Assembly (NCBI RefSeq): GCF_000230835.1
Contig: NZ_CM001240.1
Span: 2,768,779-2,832,778, forward strand
DNA: 64,000 bases
Direction: 5' to 3'
Source: Clostridium sp. DL-VIII
GTDB lineage: Bacteria > Bacillota > Clostridia > Clostridiales > Clostridiaceae
Below the pieces are notes generated by a model. The model saw nothing but the letters and a program-made list of their open reading frames with translations, was not told where the DNA came from and ran no database searches. Made by a program: the position numbers and the translations under genes. This document shows, in pieces, positions 10,252 through 24,785 of the stretch. Every line of letters starts with the position of its first letter. The stretch's first letter is position 1.

Positions 10252-11138
10252 ATGGAATATATAAAATTAAGTAATGGAGTAGAAATGCCTATATTAGGCT
10301 ATGGAGTTTATCAGGTAACTAAGGACGAGTGTGAAAGATGTGTCTTAGATGCATTGAAGGCAGGATATCGAGCTATTGATACAGCACAGAGTTATTTTAA
10401 CGAAGAGGAAGTGGGTGCTGCTATTGCAAAATCAGGAGTACAAGAGAAGAAATCTTCCTTACAACTAAGGTATGGGTTGAGCATTACGGATATGAAGAAT
10501 GCAGAAAGTCAGTTGAGGAATCATTAAAGAAGCTTCAGACAACTTATCTTGATTTGTGCCTGCTCCATCAACCATTTTCAGATTATTATGGTGCATGGAG
10601 AGCATTAGAAGATCTCTATGAAGAAGGCAAGATTCGTGCAATTGGTATCTCTAATTTCTATCCAGACAGAATGGTAGATATTGCAAGTTTTGCACGTATC
10701 AGACCAATGGTTAATCAGGTGGAGACTCATCCATATAACCAGCAAGTAGTGGCTAAGGAATACATGGATAAGTATAGCGTTCAGATTGAAGCGTGGGCTC
10801 CATTCGGTGAAGGACGTGGTGGCTTGTTCGATGATGCTACACTTAAAGCAATTGGAGAGAAATATAATAAGAGTGTTGCACAGGTGGTTTTAAGATGGCA
10901 CATTCAGAGAGAGGTTGTTGTTATTCCTAAATCAACTCACTATGAGAGAATGGTTGAAAACCTTAATGTATTTGATTTTGAACTTACAAGTGAAGATATG
11001 TATACAATCGCAGCTCTTGATAAGAAAGAGAGTTCATTCTTCTCACATTATGATCCGGCAATGGTTGAATGGTTCGCAAAGATGGTGGAAGAACGTAAAG
11101 AAAAGCATGACAGCAATAAGGAAAAGAAGAGCTGGTAA
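10252..11138 (+). pseudogene. Aldo/keto reductase (AKR5, diketogluconate reductase-like), single frameshift
   Basis: Residues 1 to about 65 are a normal AKR start with GYGVYQVTKDECERC and AIDTAQSYFNEEEVG (Asp and Tyr of the tetrad). Near 10450 the frame shifts by one. The TTKVWVEHYGYEECRKSVEE segment (Lys of the tetrad) is in the new frame and continues to LLHQPFSDYYGAW (His) and a normal C-terminus. Repairing one base gives about 295 residues, 60-70 percent like the intact gene at 31653 by eye. A sequencing error is possible, but the neighbours are decayed too. The ribosome site GAAAGGAGAAAT is intact. Confidence 0.88.
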
Positions 11139-11216
11139 TAAACAAGGCACCTTTCATTTCAGAAGAGCATCTATAGGTTTGTGTAAATTAAAATAGACAA
11201 GTCATTTAATATTTGG

Positions 11217-11258
11217 AAATTACTATGGGCAAAATTACCTATAGTAATTTTTATTTTT
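11217..11258 (+). terminator. Rho-independent terminator
   Basis: AAATTACTATGGG pairs with CCTATAGTAATTT (13 pairs, one G-T) around an 8-base loop and is followed by TTATTTTTT. It closes the aldo/keto reductase transcript. Confidence 0.85.
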
Positions 11259-11407
11259 TAGCTATAACTGAATACTGAGAAGATGTAGCTACTTTGAGTT
11301 AATATTATTTGCAATAGGTTAATTTAGTACACATATTTATGTAGTTGATGATGCTTTATACTTCTATTAAGGGTAGAAAAACAGCATGACCATTTCGCGT
11401 ATCCGTT
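11259..11407. other. Intergenic, no feature seen
   Basis: AT-rich spacer between the terminator and the truncated decarboxylase gene. No promoter, start codon with ribosome site or family sequence is visible, so the lost 5' part of the following gene is not here. Confidence 0.5.
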
Positions 11408-11818
11408 GTGGTTGGTACAAGTGAAATCATGCAACAGCACGGTATCAAACTTCCATTGGAAGAACAAACTACAACAAAAGCAGAAAGTCGCTTTGATGCA
11501 GGAATGGCTGACAGACAGATCAACGGCCTGGTTTTAAGAAAAAATGTAAATTGCTGGCTGGCGGATAATTGTTTTGGCGATTATTACACCCGAACTGTAC
11601 TAGATAATCAGGAGCGGGAGATGATTACCTTCTGCTATATTCTAGCACAGGGCGGCTGTGAAAATCAGCTGCGTGGTCATACAATGGGAAACTTTGGTGT
11701 TGGTAATGGTAAGGAAAAGCTGTATCAGGTCGTAGAACAATGTATGCCATACATCGGCTATCCACGTACATTGAATGCGATGAATGTTATTGATGAAGTT
11801 TCTGCAAAGGCAGAATAA
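11408..11818 (+). pseudogene. Carboxymuconolactone decarboxylase family protein, 5' truncated
   Basis: 136 codons of the C-terminal CMD domain: RFDAGMADRQINGLVLRKNV, then REMITFCYILAQGGCENQLR with the domain's helix-turn, then GNGKEKLYQVVEQCMPYIGY. Family members in such clusters are about 230-280 residues with two repeats, so the first half is missing. There is no ribosome site at the GTG. It is separated by 11 bases from the next broken gene, suggesting a former operon. Confidence 0.75.
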
Positions 11819-11829
11819 GAAAGGACACA

Positions 11830-12282
11830 ATGAGTAAAATATTATTTATGAACACAAGTCCAGATAAAAATGGAAATACGTTTCAAATGGGAACAGATTA
11901 TTTAAAAGGAATAAAGTATGATACTTTGCAAATGGCTGATTACAAAATCTATCAGTATGGGCAGGTATTTGAGGATGATCAGATAAAGGATGTGTTCATT
12001 TCAATTAAAACAGCAGACACTTTGGTGATTGGAAGTCCGGTATATTGGTACTCAGTCGGTGGACTCCTAAAAACTTTTTTTGACAGAATTTATATGCTGC
12101 CAGAAGCTAAAACACTTCGCGGCAAAAAACTTTATTTCTTTGCATAGGGAGGAGCTCCGAGTCAGGAAGCAGTGGATACCATTGAATATCTGATTAAAAA
12201 TGTGTGTAGAGTAACTGAAATGGAATTAAAAGGATTTGCTGTCGGAGCATCAGAACTTAATTATATGGAAAAACCAGAATAG
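11830..12282 (+). pseudogene. NAD(P)H-dependent FMN reductase/flavodoxin-like protein with an in-frame stop
   Basis: Begins MSKILFMNTSPDKNGNTF with a ribosome site GAAAGGACAC. VIGSPVYWYSVGGLLKTFFD is the flavin loop. A TAG at 12145 interrupts the conserved FFA(Q)GGAPSQ segment, where the expected codon is CAG, one base away. The same frame then continues for 44 codons (EAVDTIEYLIKNVCRVTEME) to a natural TAG. It is thus a full-length gene of about 150 codons with one nonsense mutation. Readthrough cannot be excluded but has no support here. Confidence 0.85.
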
Positions 12283-12294
12283 GAGAAATTAATA

Positions 12295-12768
12295 GTGAAC
12301 GAATTTATTTTTATACCTAATAAAGGTATATTTTGGAGAAGATGCTGATAAGAAAGCGTTAGGAGTAGAACTTGGAAAAGTAGGCAAAACAGTTATGCTT
12401 GTATATGGTGAAGGCTCTGTTAAGAAAAATGGAGTGTATGATGAATTGGTACAACTTCTTACGGAGGCTGGAAAAGAGGTAGTTGATTTTTCTGGTATCA
12501 TGCTAAATCCTACCTATGTAAAGGTACAAGAAGGTGTAAAACTTGTAAAGGAAAAAAATGTGGACTTTATTCTGGCAGTTGGAGGTAGGTTTGTCATTGA
12601 CTGCTGTAAAGTGGTATCTGCGCAGGCAACTTTAGAGGAAGATATCTGGGATATGGAATATAAGCCTGGTGAATTTCTAATAACTGGAATATTGATGGGA
12701 GCAGTCATTACCTATGAAGATAAGATGTGGAAAGGCCCAATCGTGGGAAGTTGTGCAAGTTTTGCTAT
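12295..12768 (+). pseudogene. Iron-containing alcohol dehydrogenase (butanol dehydrogenase-like), N-terminal remnant
   Basis: GTG start after AGGAGAAATTAATA with VNEFIFIP, then a frameshift near 12320 into YFGEDADKKALGVELGKVGK, VYGEGSVKKNGVYDELVQLL and LAVGGRFVIDCCKVV, the NAD-binding half of class III alcohol dehydrogenases. A deletion removes the conserved TASGTG region, joining ILMGA to VITYEDKMWKGPIVGS, and the family sequence stops near 12768. The whole metal-binding C-terminal half is missing. Intact relatives reduce butyraldehyde or similar aldehydes. Transposase sequence on the other strand follows within 75 bases. Confidence 0.85.
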
Positions 12769-12839
12769 ATATATTTATACTATTAAATATGTACATTTCA
12801 ATATCACAATCAATTTATATGGTGATTAGGCTGTTTTAC

Positions 12840-13085
12840 AATTTCATTTTACCTCAAGACCATTCTATAGGGGCATTATCCCAGCAGTACAGATAAAGCT
12901 GTACTTCTTGTTAAACTTTGGTAATCAATTGAAGAATATGGGGACCTCTGTCAAAATGTAAAATAACACCGCTTTGTCTTTCAGTGTGATTATACGCGGC
13001 ATTTAATGCATTGCTTACTAATCCTTTTGTCATTTCTTAATTTATTGATAGAACAATAATCTTTTGTCCACATAAATCCATTAAA
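12840..13085 (-). mobile_element. IS3-family transposase (OrfB) relic
   Basis: Reading the minus strand gives MTKGLVSNALNAAYNHTE, then GVILHFDRGPHI and CWDNAPIEW. These correspond to the integrase-core blocks of IS3-type transposases (HSDRGSQY and CYDNAPMESFF in intact members), and DLCGQKIIVLS precedes them. Stops and shifts break the frame and no inverted repeat ends are visible. It abuts the truncated alcohol dehydrogenase gene and may have caused that truncation. Confidence 0.75.
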
Positions 13086-13531
13086 ATTCTTATTAAAGAT
13101 TAAAGAAAATTTTATAAAAAATGAAAATATATTTAGAGATAATGGAAGACAAGGTTCTAATTTATATATGTCAGTTGTTAATAGTGAAAAAATACCATAG
13201 AGAATCCAATAAATAATTTACTTAGAATTATTTTAGTATACATAGACAAACTAATTTGGAATTAGGGGGGGCTCTGAAGAAAATATATTTACTTTTTCTT
13301 TGGGAAATTAGAGAAGTCGTTGGGATTAAGTTTAAATCATATGAAAGCTATGAATAATTTGTATAAGTTGATGATTGAGATTAAAGAATTAAATCATTAA
13401 TAAGAGTATTGTGGCTGGTTATGACTTACCTCTACCATAAAACTCACGAAAATCTAAAATTGAACTTAAATAAAGCATTGTTGTAGTTATTTTTTGTATT
13501 TAAAAAGTTATATAACGTTTATTATTTTTTG
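13086..13531. other. Intergenic, no gene recognised
   Basis: About 450 bases of AT-rich sequence with many stops in every frame. I see no domain sequence, no hairpin with a T run and no ribosome site with a usable start. It separates the decayed redox region from the PTS operon. Confidence 0.5.
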
Positions 13532-13560
13532 TTGACAAAATATTTTTGCAAGTATATAAT
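13532..13560 (+). promoter_or_regulatory. Sigma-A promoter of the first beta-glucoside operon
   Basis: Perfect TTGACA and TATAAT with a 17-base spacer, 15 bases before a RAT site. The transcript would start near 13567 and be controlled by antitermination. Confidence 0.88.
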
Positions 13561-13575
13561 GATTTTGTAAGATAA

Positions 13576-13604
13576 GGATTGTTATTGTAGCTACAAGCAA
13601 GACC
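13576..13604 (+). promoter_or_regulatory. Ribonucleic antiterminator (RAT) site for a LicT/BglG protein
   Basis: GGATTGTTATTG, seven bases, then CAAGCAAGACC matches the RAT consensus of the BglG/LicT family (GGATTGTTACTG...GCAGGCAAAACC). Its last bases GACC are also the start of the terminator stem, so the two structures exclude each other, as in known leader regions. Confidence 0.87.
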
Positions 13605-13652
13605 TGTTTGCATGAATTTTTTAAATTCTGTGAGCAGGTCTTTTATTTTTTT
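13599..13652 (+). terminator. Conditional terminator in the leader
   Basis: AAGACCTG pairs with CAGGTCTT, with an inner GAATTT/AAATTC stem, and is followed by TTATTTTTTT. It overlaps the RAT. Without bound antiterminator, transcription should stop here before the EIIA gene. Confidence 0.87.
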
Positions 13653-13668
13653 ATAAGGAGGATTTTTT

Positions 13669-14124
13669 GTGAGTAAAAAAGTAATTTATAGTCCCCTATG
13701 TGGTGATGTTGTTAAAATTGAAGATGTGAATGACCCAGTATTTGCTGGGAAGATGATGGGTGATGGTATTGCTGTTGTACCAAGTATTGGTGAATTACGT
13801 TCACCTGTTAATGGAACTGTTAAAATGATATTTAAAACTCTTCACGCAATTGGGATTTTATCAGATGATGGAGTAGAATTGCTTGTACATATTGGTCTTG
13901 ACACTGTGGATTTAAATGGGAAACCATTTAAATCTCATATAAATGTTGGACAAAAAGTTTCTGTTGGAGATATATTAATTTCATTTAATATAGATGAAAT
14001 TACCCAAGAGGGATACGATATAACTACTCCTGTAATTATTACAAACACTGTAAACTACTTATCAATTACTAAAAAGCAAAGTAAAAGCATATTGTTCAGT
14101 GATGAATTATTAATAATTGAATAA
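13669..14124 (+). CDS. PTS glucose-type EIIA component (Crr-like)
   Basis: 151 residues, cytosolic phosphocarrier that takes phosphate from HPr and passes it to an EIIB domain. His74 in LLVHIGLDTV is the phosphorylated residue and His59 in KTLHAIGI its partner; SPVNGTV and YDITTPVIITNT are the other family blocks. GTG start preceded by AAGGAGGATTTTTT. The EIIBC protein at 15115 lacks its own EIIA domain, so this stand-alone protein probably serves it. First gene of an operon controlled by the RAT/terminator just upstream. Confidence 0.93.
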   Translation: MSKKVIYSPLCGDVVKIEDVNDPVFAGKMMGDGIAVVPSIGELRSPVNGTVKMIFKTLHAIGILSDDGVELLVHIGLDTVDLNGKPFKSHINVGQKVSVGDILISFNIDEITQEGYDITTPVIITNTVNYLSITKKQSKSILFSDELLIIE

Positions 14125-14156
14125 ATTTATTATTATTTTTAAAAGAAGGTGGAAAT

Positions 14157-14993
14157 GTGATTATTCATAAAATACTTAATAACAATGCAGTTTTGAGTCA
14201 TGATAAAAATGGAAAAGAAATAATAATTACTGGAAAAGGTATATCATATCAATGTAAAAATGGAGATACTATAAAGGAAGAAAGAATTGAAAAAACATTT
14301 AAACTTAATGCTAATGATACGAATAGACGATTTCAGCAATTAATTCTTGATATCCCATTAGATTGTATTGATACCAGTGAAGAAATAATTTCAATGATTA
14401 AATCAAATATTGGCAAAAAAATTAACGATAGTATTTATGTAACATTGACAGATCATATTTCGAACACCATTGAAAGACATAGGATGGGAGTCTCATTTGA
14501 TAATTCTATTCTTTGGGATGTAAAGAGAATGTACAAAGAAGAATATGAATTAGGTTTAAAAGCTGTTGAAATTATACGAAAGAACTTTGATATAAATATA
14601 GATAATAGCGAAGCAAATTTTATTGCTTTACATATAGTAAATGCTGAATTTGATACAGAACTTCCACAAATTTATTCTATGACAAAATTGATTCAAGCTA
14701 TTGCAGATATCGTAGAAGATACATTTAAGCTTGATTTTGATTCAGATGATATTGCACACGATAGATTTATGCTGCATCTTAAATTTTTTATTCAAAGAGT
14801 TATAAATGGAGTCAATATGGCTGAAAATAAAAACTTAGATTTACTTAATATTATGGAAGCAAAGTATCCGAAGCAATATAAATGTGCAGAAAAAATTAAA
14901 GAATATATTAAAACTCAATATAAATATACCGTTGGATGTGATGAAATGTTGTATTTAACAATCCATATCACAAGAATAACTACTAATAGTTAA
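14157..14993 (+). CDS. licT: BglG/LicT-family transcription antiterminator
   Basis: 278 residues. Residues 1-55 are the RNA-binding CAT domain (MIIHKILNNNAVLSHDKNGK, GKGISYQ), followed by PRD1 and PRD2. The conserved PRD histidines are seen in TLTDHIS and IALHIVNAEF (PRD1) and FMLHLKFF and LYLTIHITRI (PRD2). They are phosphorylated by HPr or EIIB to switch activity. Start is GTG with AGAAGGTGG upstream. It should bind the RAT at 13576, and perhaps the one at 15044, and let transcription proceed when the sugar is imported. Confidence 0.94.
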   Translation: MIIHKILNNNAVLSHDKNGKEIIITGKGISYQCKNGDTIKEERIEKTFKLNANDTNRRFQQLILDIPLDCIDTSEEIISMIKSNIGKKINDSIYVTLTDHISNTIERHRMGVSFDNSILWDVKRMYKEEYELGLKAVEIIRKNFDINIDNSEANFIALHIVNAEFDTELPQIYSMTKLIQAIADIVEDTFKLDFDSDDIAHDRFMLHLKFFIQRVINGVNMAENKNLDLLNIMEAKYPKQYKCAEKIKEYIKTQYKYTVGCDEMLYLTIHITRITTNS

Positions 14994-15027
14994 TAGCAAG
15001 TAATAACTTGTTACATAAGGAGGTGAC

Positions 15028-15078
15028 GTGTTAAATTTAAATAGGATAGTTACAGTATGGCTGGCTAAACCTTCATAG
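15028..15078 (+). CDS. Possible 16-codon leader peptide overlapping a RAT
   Basis: GTG TTA AAT and 13 further sense codons to TAG encode VLNLNRIVTVWLAKPS. The GTG is preceded by AAGGAGGTGAC, stronger than most ribosome sites in the window, though only four bases separate GGAGG from GTG. The frame runs right through the RAT at 15044-15071, so ribosomes on it would compete with RAT folding. No homologue is known to me; it may be chance. Confidence 0.3.
   Translation: MLNLNRIVTVWLAKPS
15044..15071 (+). promoter_or_regulatory. RAT-like site between licT and the EIIBC gene, without a terminator
   Basis: GGATAGTTACAG then TGGCTGGCTAAACC keeps the RAT pattern GGATTGTTACTG...GCAGGCAAAACC with a few changes. 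No GC stem plus T run follows. ATAGTTA inside it can pair with TAACTAT at 15088-15094, just before the EIIBC ribosome site. It could act on expression of EIIBC within the operon or be a vestige. Confidence 0.6.
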
Positions 15079-15114
15079 CAAAAAATATAACTATTGAGAT
15101 GGAGGAAAAAATTT

Positions 15115-17869
<2,755 letters not shown>

Positions 17870-17923
17870 TTTATTAGATAATTATATTTGCAAATATTGA
17901 AATAAACAAGGAGGTACTACACA

Positions 17924-18215
17924 ATGGGAAAATTAATTGTGAACGGTGTTGATGGTCAGTTAGATGGTTACAATCTATGTAATTGCATTGAATAAGATGG
18001 TTTTTACAAGTAAAAATATTAAATATTGTTAGTAATAGGCAGAGTAATAATTTGGCTAATTACAACTGATATCCCAAATATTGTGATAAAGTTATTCAAG
18101 TGGTGGAACGTGAACCTCGATAGATTTTTGATGGACCAGGTACATATCAAAATGGAGTTTATTGAGAAGCTATACACGTATCTCATAAAAATCAAATGTG
18201 AACCAACAAATATTA
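17924..18215 (+). pseudogene. Decayed gene, beginning like an NmrA-type NAD(P)H-binding protein
   Basis: AAGGAGGTACTACACA then ATG opens MGKLIVNGVDGQLDGYNL, which has the shape of the Rossmann start of NmrA-like NAD(P)-binding proteins (KLIVNGVDGNLGGY in relatives), and stops after 23 codons. Further on, another frame gives DKVIQVVEREPR, then FDGPGTYQNGVY and EAIHVSHKN with stops between; I cannot place this part. The ribosome site is still strong, so it is a recently lost gene at the end of the operon. Confidence 0.5.
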
Positions 18216-18273
18216 AGTGATTAAAAAAACTAAATTACTTGCTAAATGGAGGATAAATAGTAGTAAAAAACTA

Positions 18274-18302
18274 TTGACAGTTCGATAAAAAAAGGTTAAG
18301 CT
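18274..18302 (+). promoter_or_regulatory. Promoter of the second licT gene
   Basis: TTGACA and TAAGCT with a 17-base spacer, at the same distance from its RAT as the promoter at 19316. The -10 box is weak. Confidence 0.6.
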
Positions 18303-18335
18303 ATATATCATAGAACGATTACATTTAATATTTGC

Positions 18336-18365
18336 GGATTGTTACTGATTCGATCAGGCGATACC
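18336..18365 (+). promoter_or_regulatory. RAT site before licT copy 2
   Basis: GGATTGTTACTG, then ATTCGA and TCAGGCGATACC, an excellent RAT. Its first 25 bases are identical to the RAT at 19374, so one protein should bind both. Confidence 0.9.
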
Positions 18366-18418
18366 TTAATTAATGATAGGAGATTTATTTTACCTCTTTT
18401 GATTAATTAAGGTTTTTT
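18364..18418 (+). terminator. Conditional terminator before licT copy 2
   Basis: CCTTAATTAA pairs with TTAATTAAGG, followed by TTTTTT. It overlaps the last bases of the RAT. The licT gene 44 bases downstream is thus predicted to be autoregulated. Confidence 0.88.
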
Positions 18419-18461
18419 ACGTTTTAAGGTAGTAAAAGTAGGTAGGTGAGGAATTAGAGTT

Positions 18462-19304
18462 ATGATAATCAAAAAAATATTCAATAATAATGCCATAGTA
18501 GCTAAGGATTTAGATAAGCATGAAGATAAGCATGAATTTGTTGTTATGGGGCGTGGAATTGGATTTAAAAAGAGTGTAGGTGAAAGAGTAGATGAAAATT
18601 TAATAGAAAAAACATTTATTCTTAAGCAAAAAGATGCTTCAGAAAAATTCAAATTATTATTAGAAGATGTTCCTTCTGAATATGTTTCATTATGCTATGA
18701 CGTTATTGAATATGCAAAAAACATACTAGATACTGAATTAAGTGACTATATATATGTTACTCTTACCGATCATGTCAACAATGCACTAAAAATGTTTGAT
18801 AAAGGCATAAAGATTACTAATCCATTAATTTGGGAAATTAAAAAGTTTTATAACAAGGAATTTAGAGTTGGGTCAAAAATTTTGGAGTTTATTGAAAATG
18901 AAACAGGTAAAAAGTTGCCTGAGGATGAAATAGGCAATATAGCTCTTCATCTAATAAATGCTCAAGTAAATAGTTCCTATAATAGCGTAGAAGATATTGC
19001 CCAGCAGACGAAAAAGATACAGGATATTTTAAATATAGTTAAATACACATATAATACTACGCTTAATGAAAAATCTATTAACTATGAAAGATTTGTAACA
19101 CATTTGAGATTCTTTTTTCAGCGTTTATTAACTAAAAGAGAAAAAACAGAAGCAGAAGATGATTTTTTATTAAGGCATGTTAAGGAAAAGTATGGAAAGG
19201 CTTATGATTGTATGCTTAAGATAGAAAAATACTTAGAAAGAGATTTGTCTGATGAGGAAAAGCTATATCTAACTATTCATATTCAGAGGGTAACTCAAAG
19301 ATAA
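18462..19304 (+). CDS. licT: BglG/LicT-family transcription antiterminator (second copy)
   Basis: 280 residues. The CAT RNA-binding domain (MIIKKIFNNNAIVAKDLDKH, with a short DKHEDKHE repeat insertion, then VVMGRGIGF) is followed by two PRDs with histidines in TLTDHVNNAL, IALHLINAQV, FVTHLRFFF and YLTIHIQRV. The start codon is ATG with a modest AGGTGAGG site. Its own leader and that of the following PTS operon share the same RAT, so it should control both. It is clearly diverged from the copy at 14157, so cross-talk may be limited. Confidence 0.93.
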   Translation: MIIKKIFNNNAIVAKDLDKHEDKHEFVVMGRGIGFKKSVGERVDENLIEKTFILKQKDASEKFKLLLEDVPSEYVSLCYDVIEYAKNILDTELSDYIYVTLTDHVNNALKMFDKGIKITNPLIWEIKKFYNKEFRVGSKILEFIENETGKKLPEDEIGNIALHLINAQVNSSYNSVEDIAQQTKKIQDILNIVKYTYNTTLNEKSINYERFVTHLRFFFQRLLTKREKTEAEDDFLLRHVKEKYGKAYDCMLKIEKYLERDLSDEEKLYLTIHIQRVTQR

Positions 19305-19315
19305 AATAAAAAGTA

Positions 19316-19344
19316 TTGACAATGAATAAAAATCAAGTTATTAT
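19316..19344 (+). promoter_or_regulatory. Promoter of the second beta-glucoside PTS operon
   Basis: TTGACA and TATTAT with a 17-base spacer, 30 bases before a RAT. It starts only 12 bases after the stop of licT copy 2. Confidence 0.8.
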
Positions 19345-19373
19345 ATATTTTAAACGATTACTAATAAAAATTG

Positions 19374-19403
19374 GGATTGTTACTGATTCGATCAGGCGAG
19401 ACC
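19374..19403 (+). promoter_or_regulatory. RAT site, first of a tandem pair
   Basis: GGATTGTTACTG, ATTCGA, TCAGGCGAGACC. The core is identical to the RAT at 18336. It is followed by its own terminator and then a second RAT and terminator. Confidence 0.9.
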
Positions 19404-19457
19404 TTAATTAATGAGAAGAAATAAAGTTATTTCTTTTGATTAATTAAGGTCTTTATT
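19399..19457 (+). terminator. Conditional terminator, first of a tandem pair
   Basis: AGACCTTAATTAA pairs perfectly with TTAATTAAGGTCT (13 pairs), followed by TTATTAT. It overlaps the RAT. Confidence 0.85.
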
Positions 19458-19480
19458 ATAGAGTTGGGAAAATATCCTTT

Positions 19481-19509
19481 GGATTGTTACTGGTAAAGCA
19501 GGCGAGACC
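19481..19509 (+). promoter_or_regulatory. RAT site, second of a tandem pair
   Basis: GGATTGTTACTG, GTAAA, GCAGGCGAGACC. The loop sequence differs from the first RAT, so it came from a different leader. I see no promoter of its own between the two. Confidence 0.88.
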
Positions 19510-19573
19510 AAAACATATGTAGAAAGGCTGTATTTTATGCACTTTTCTATATGTGTTTAGTCTCGCCTTTTTT
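19501..19573 (+). terminator. Conditional terminator, second of a tandem pair
   Basis: GGCGAGAC pairs with GTCTCGCC, with an inner ACATAT/ATATGT stem, followed by TTTTTT. It is the strongest terminator stem of the leader set, and overlaps the RAT. Confidence 0.9.
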
Positions 19574-19613
19574 ATAAAAATAATTAAAAAAGATAAAATA
19601 ATAGAAGGGGATG

Positions 19614-19745
19614 AAAAGCAAGGAAGTATGAAAAAATGGCTAAGGATATAATAAAGAAACTAAATTACATTATCAGGTAATGGAAGAAGAAAAGATTTAC
19701 CTGACCGTTCATATCAAGCGAATCATTGATTCGTCAATAAAGTGA
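19614..19745 (+). pseudogene. Relic of a third licT-type antiterminator gene
   Basis: The last 20 or so codons before the stop read MEEEKIYLTVHIKRIIDSSI, which is the conserved end of PRD2 (compare YLTIHIQRV in the intact copy). Upstream only disrupted scraps remain. It sits between the second RAT/terminator and the PTS gene, exactly where licT sits in the other leader, so an entire licT was deleted here. Confidence 0.8.
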
Positions 19746-19765
19746 ATATAAAAATTATAAAGTAA

Positions 19766-23151
<3,386 letters not shown>

Positions 23152-23179
23152 TTTAAATTAGAATTCCTTATGAATCCAA

Positions 23180-23214
23180 CCCTCACGGAGCTATGAAACT
23201 CGTGGGGGCTTTTT
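23180..23214 (+). terminator. Rho-independent terminator
   Basis: CCCTCACG pairs with CGTGGGGG (one G-T pair), followed by CTTTTT. It ends the second beta-glucoside operon. Confidence 0.85.
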
Positions 23215-23814
23215 AATGCTAATGAAAGCAAAACAACATCTGTATTGGGTTGTGTTAGGATTCAATGAAATGTATTTATGCACGAACTACAGAGACCAGT
23301 TGGCTTGTAAATGGCCTGGCTTACCTGCTAGTTTCAGGGGGAAGAGGAGGAGTGCTGGTACTGACTTATGGACAGTAAAAAGGAGAAGTTAAGCAAAGAT
23401 TAAATTACCGGAAAAAAGTATAGAAAAAAACATAGCCAGGTCTTATTATATAAGTATACTACTAAAAGCTTATTAGTGAATTGTGAAATCAATGAAAAAT
23501 AAGATTGGATAAATGTCTCAATTATTTTTTTATTGAAAGTAAATATTTTGTTTGCTTCAATGAATTAGAATTTAATAAAACAATTTGTTAAGTTATTACT
23601 GTTATAACTAATTCGGATTTTAGTGATGTTGTGCTATTAAGCTTTGTATAATTTAGAGCCATTGGATATTTAATTATAAAATTAGTTCTTTCAATATATA
23701 GTTCTAATTTTATAAAGAGTATTCCAAGGAGTAAAATTTTTTGGGGTAGCAGTATTCATTCTATAATCATTGTATACTGAAATTTAACACATTCGTCTGC
23801 AAGGTGAGGTAGTC
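23215..23814. other. Intergenic, no gene recognised
   Basis: About 600 bases without a readable gene. A hairpin with arms ATAAAATTAG and CTAATTTTAT lies near 23675-23714 without a T run. The first 200 bases are richer in GC than the rest and may be a relic, but no family sequence can be read. Confidence 0.4.
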
Positions 23815-23979
23815 ATGGGGAAGTATAAAACTAAAAAATATATTACTTTGAAGGAATTTGTAGAATCTTTATATGTACCGTAAGCTACAGTAAATAACGA
23901 TATTATTCTTACTATAATAAAGGAAGAAGTATTTAAAAAATTACAAAATTATATAAAAACAAATAAGAATATAGGGTAG
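23815..23979 (+). pseudogene. Fragment of a PRD-type regulator
   Basis: One frame from ATG to TAG with a single internal TAA: ITLKEFVESLYVP, stop, ATVNNDIIL. It aligns with LTIKKYIFAEEFAEVLYV and SAATVNNDIVLVNKW of the regulator at 35160, that is, the second helix-turn-helix of LicR/MtlR-type proteins. Only about 50 codons are left. Confidence 0.6.
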
Positions 23980-24038
23980 CTTCAGATTAATTAATCTTTA
24001 TGTTTCGAAATGAAAGTTTGTGTAAGGAAGATAAAATT

Positions 24039-24197
24039 ATGACAAGAAATATGAGTGAAGTAAATCCAATTAAGATTTTGATTGGATTTACTATTCCTAT
24101 GATTTTAGAAAATATTTTTCAACAAATTTATAATACAACATATGCAATAATTGTAGGAAAATATATTGGGGAAAATGATTTGTATGATAATCAATAA
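24039..24197 (+). pseudogene. N-terminal fragment of a MATE-family efflux protein
   Basis: MTRNMSEVNPIKILIGFTIP and NIFQQIYNTTYAIIVGKYIG are the conserved first transmembrane segment and loop of MATE transporters (NIFQQFYN..D..IVGKFVG in intact ones). It stops after 52 codons. Hydrophobic scraps continue to about 24390 in other frames and could be its C-terminal end. A whole MATE protein has about 450 residues, so it is non-functional. Confidence 0.75.
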
Positions 24198-24713
24198 ATT
24201 TAATTATATCTCTTGGTATTGTGAGAATGTGGCTATAGCTTTTTTTATATTTCAAGCTCCATTTTAATTTTTTGTCATTTCCTTTTTTATCTATAATTTC
24301 TTTTAGAATCGGCATAGTGGTGCAATGTTTAGCTATTTTATTAATAAAACTACTATTTGCTATTAAACCAGAAATATAAAGAAAAACAAGTTTCTAATGT
24401 GCAAGACCTGAATACTTATCTATATTTGAAGACAATTAAGAAAAACCGAACTTTTTCCATATGTATTTTATAGTTGGCAACCAGTCTCCGGTGCTGTATG
24501 ATAGATAGATCCTCAAATTTTGGATTTAATGAAGTTTTCAATTTAATCACCTTAAATCAATAAAGTAATGGTCATTAGTCCATCCTTTTTGATTATTAGG
24601 TCGATTTTTAAAAGTCGAGTGTTTTTATATAGATAATCTTAGTTGCGATTACGGCACTTTTCAAAATTAGTTAAATTGAGATGAATGTTTGAAAAATTAT
24701 AATGTTTACTTTA

Positions 24714-24742
24714 TTGACTTGAAGTCGATGATGAGATATTAT
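24714..24742 (+). promoter_or_regulatory. Promoter and operator of the tetR gene
   Basis: TTGACT and TATTAT with a 17-base spacer. GACTTGAAGTC, a palindrome with one central base, overlaps the -35 box. The related GACTTTGAGTC occurs before the MFS gene, so both are probably bound by the TetR protein. Confidence 0.65.
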
Positions 24743-24785
24743 ATTAACATATGACGTGAGTATACTAGACATGGAGGCATAATGA

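Noticed and set aside
10915..11196. 93-codon frame overlapping the end of the AKR5 gene
   Set aside because: It lies out of frame with a clearly conserved protein and has no ribosome site of its own.
18407..18652. Minus-strand frame over the start of licT copy 2
   Set aside because: It opposes an intact CAT domain and reads through the conditional terminator.
23280..23400. GC-richer stretch as a tRNA or small RNA
   Set aside because: No cloverleaf arms with the GGTTCGA-type T loop can be formed, and no terminator follows.
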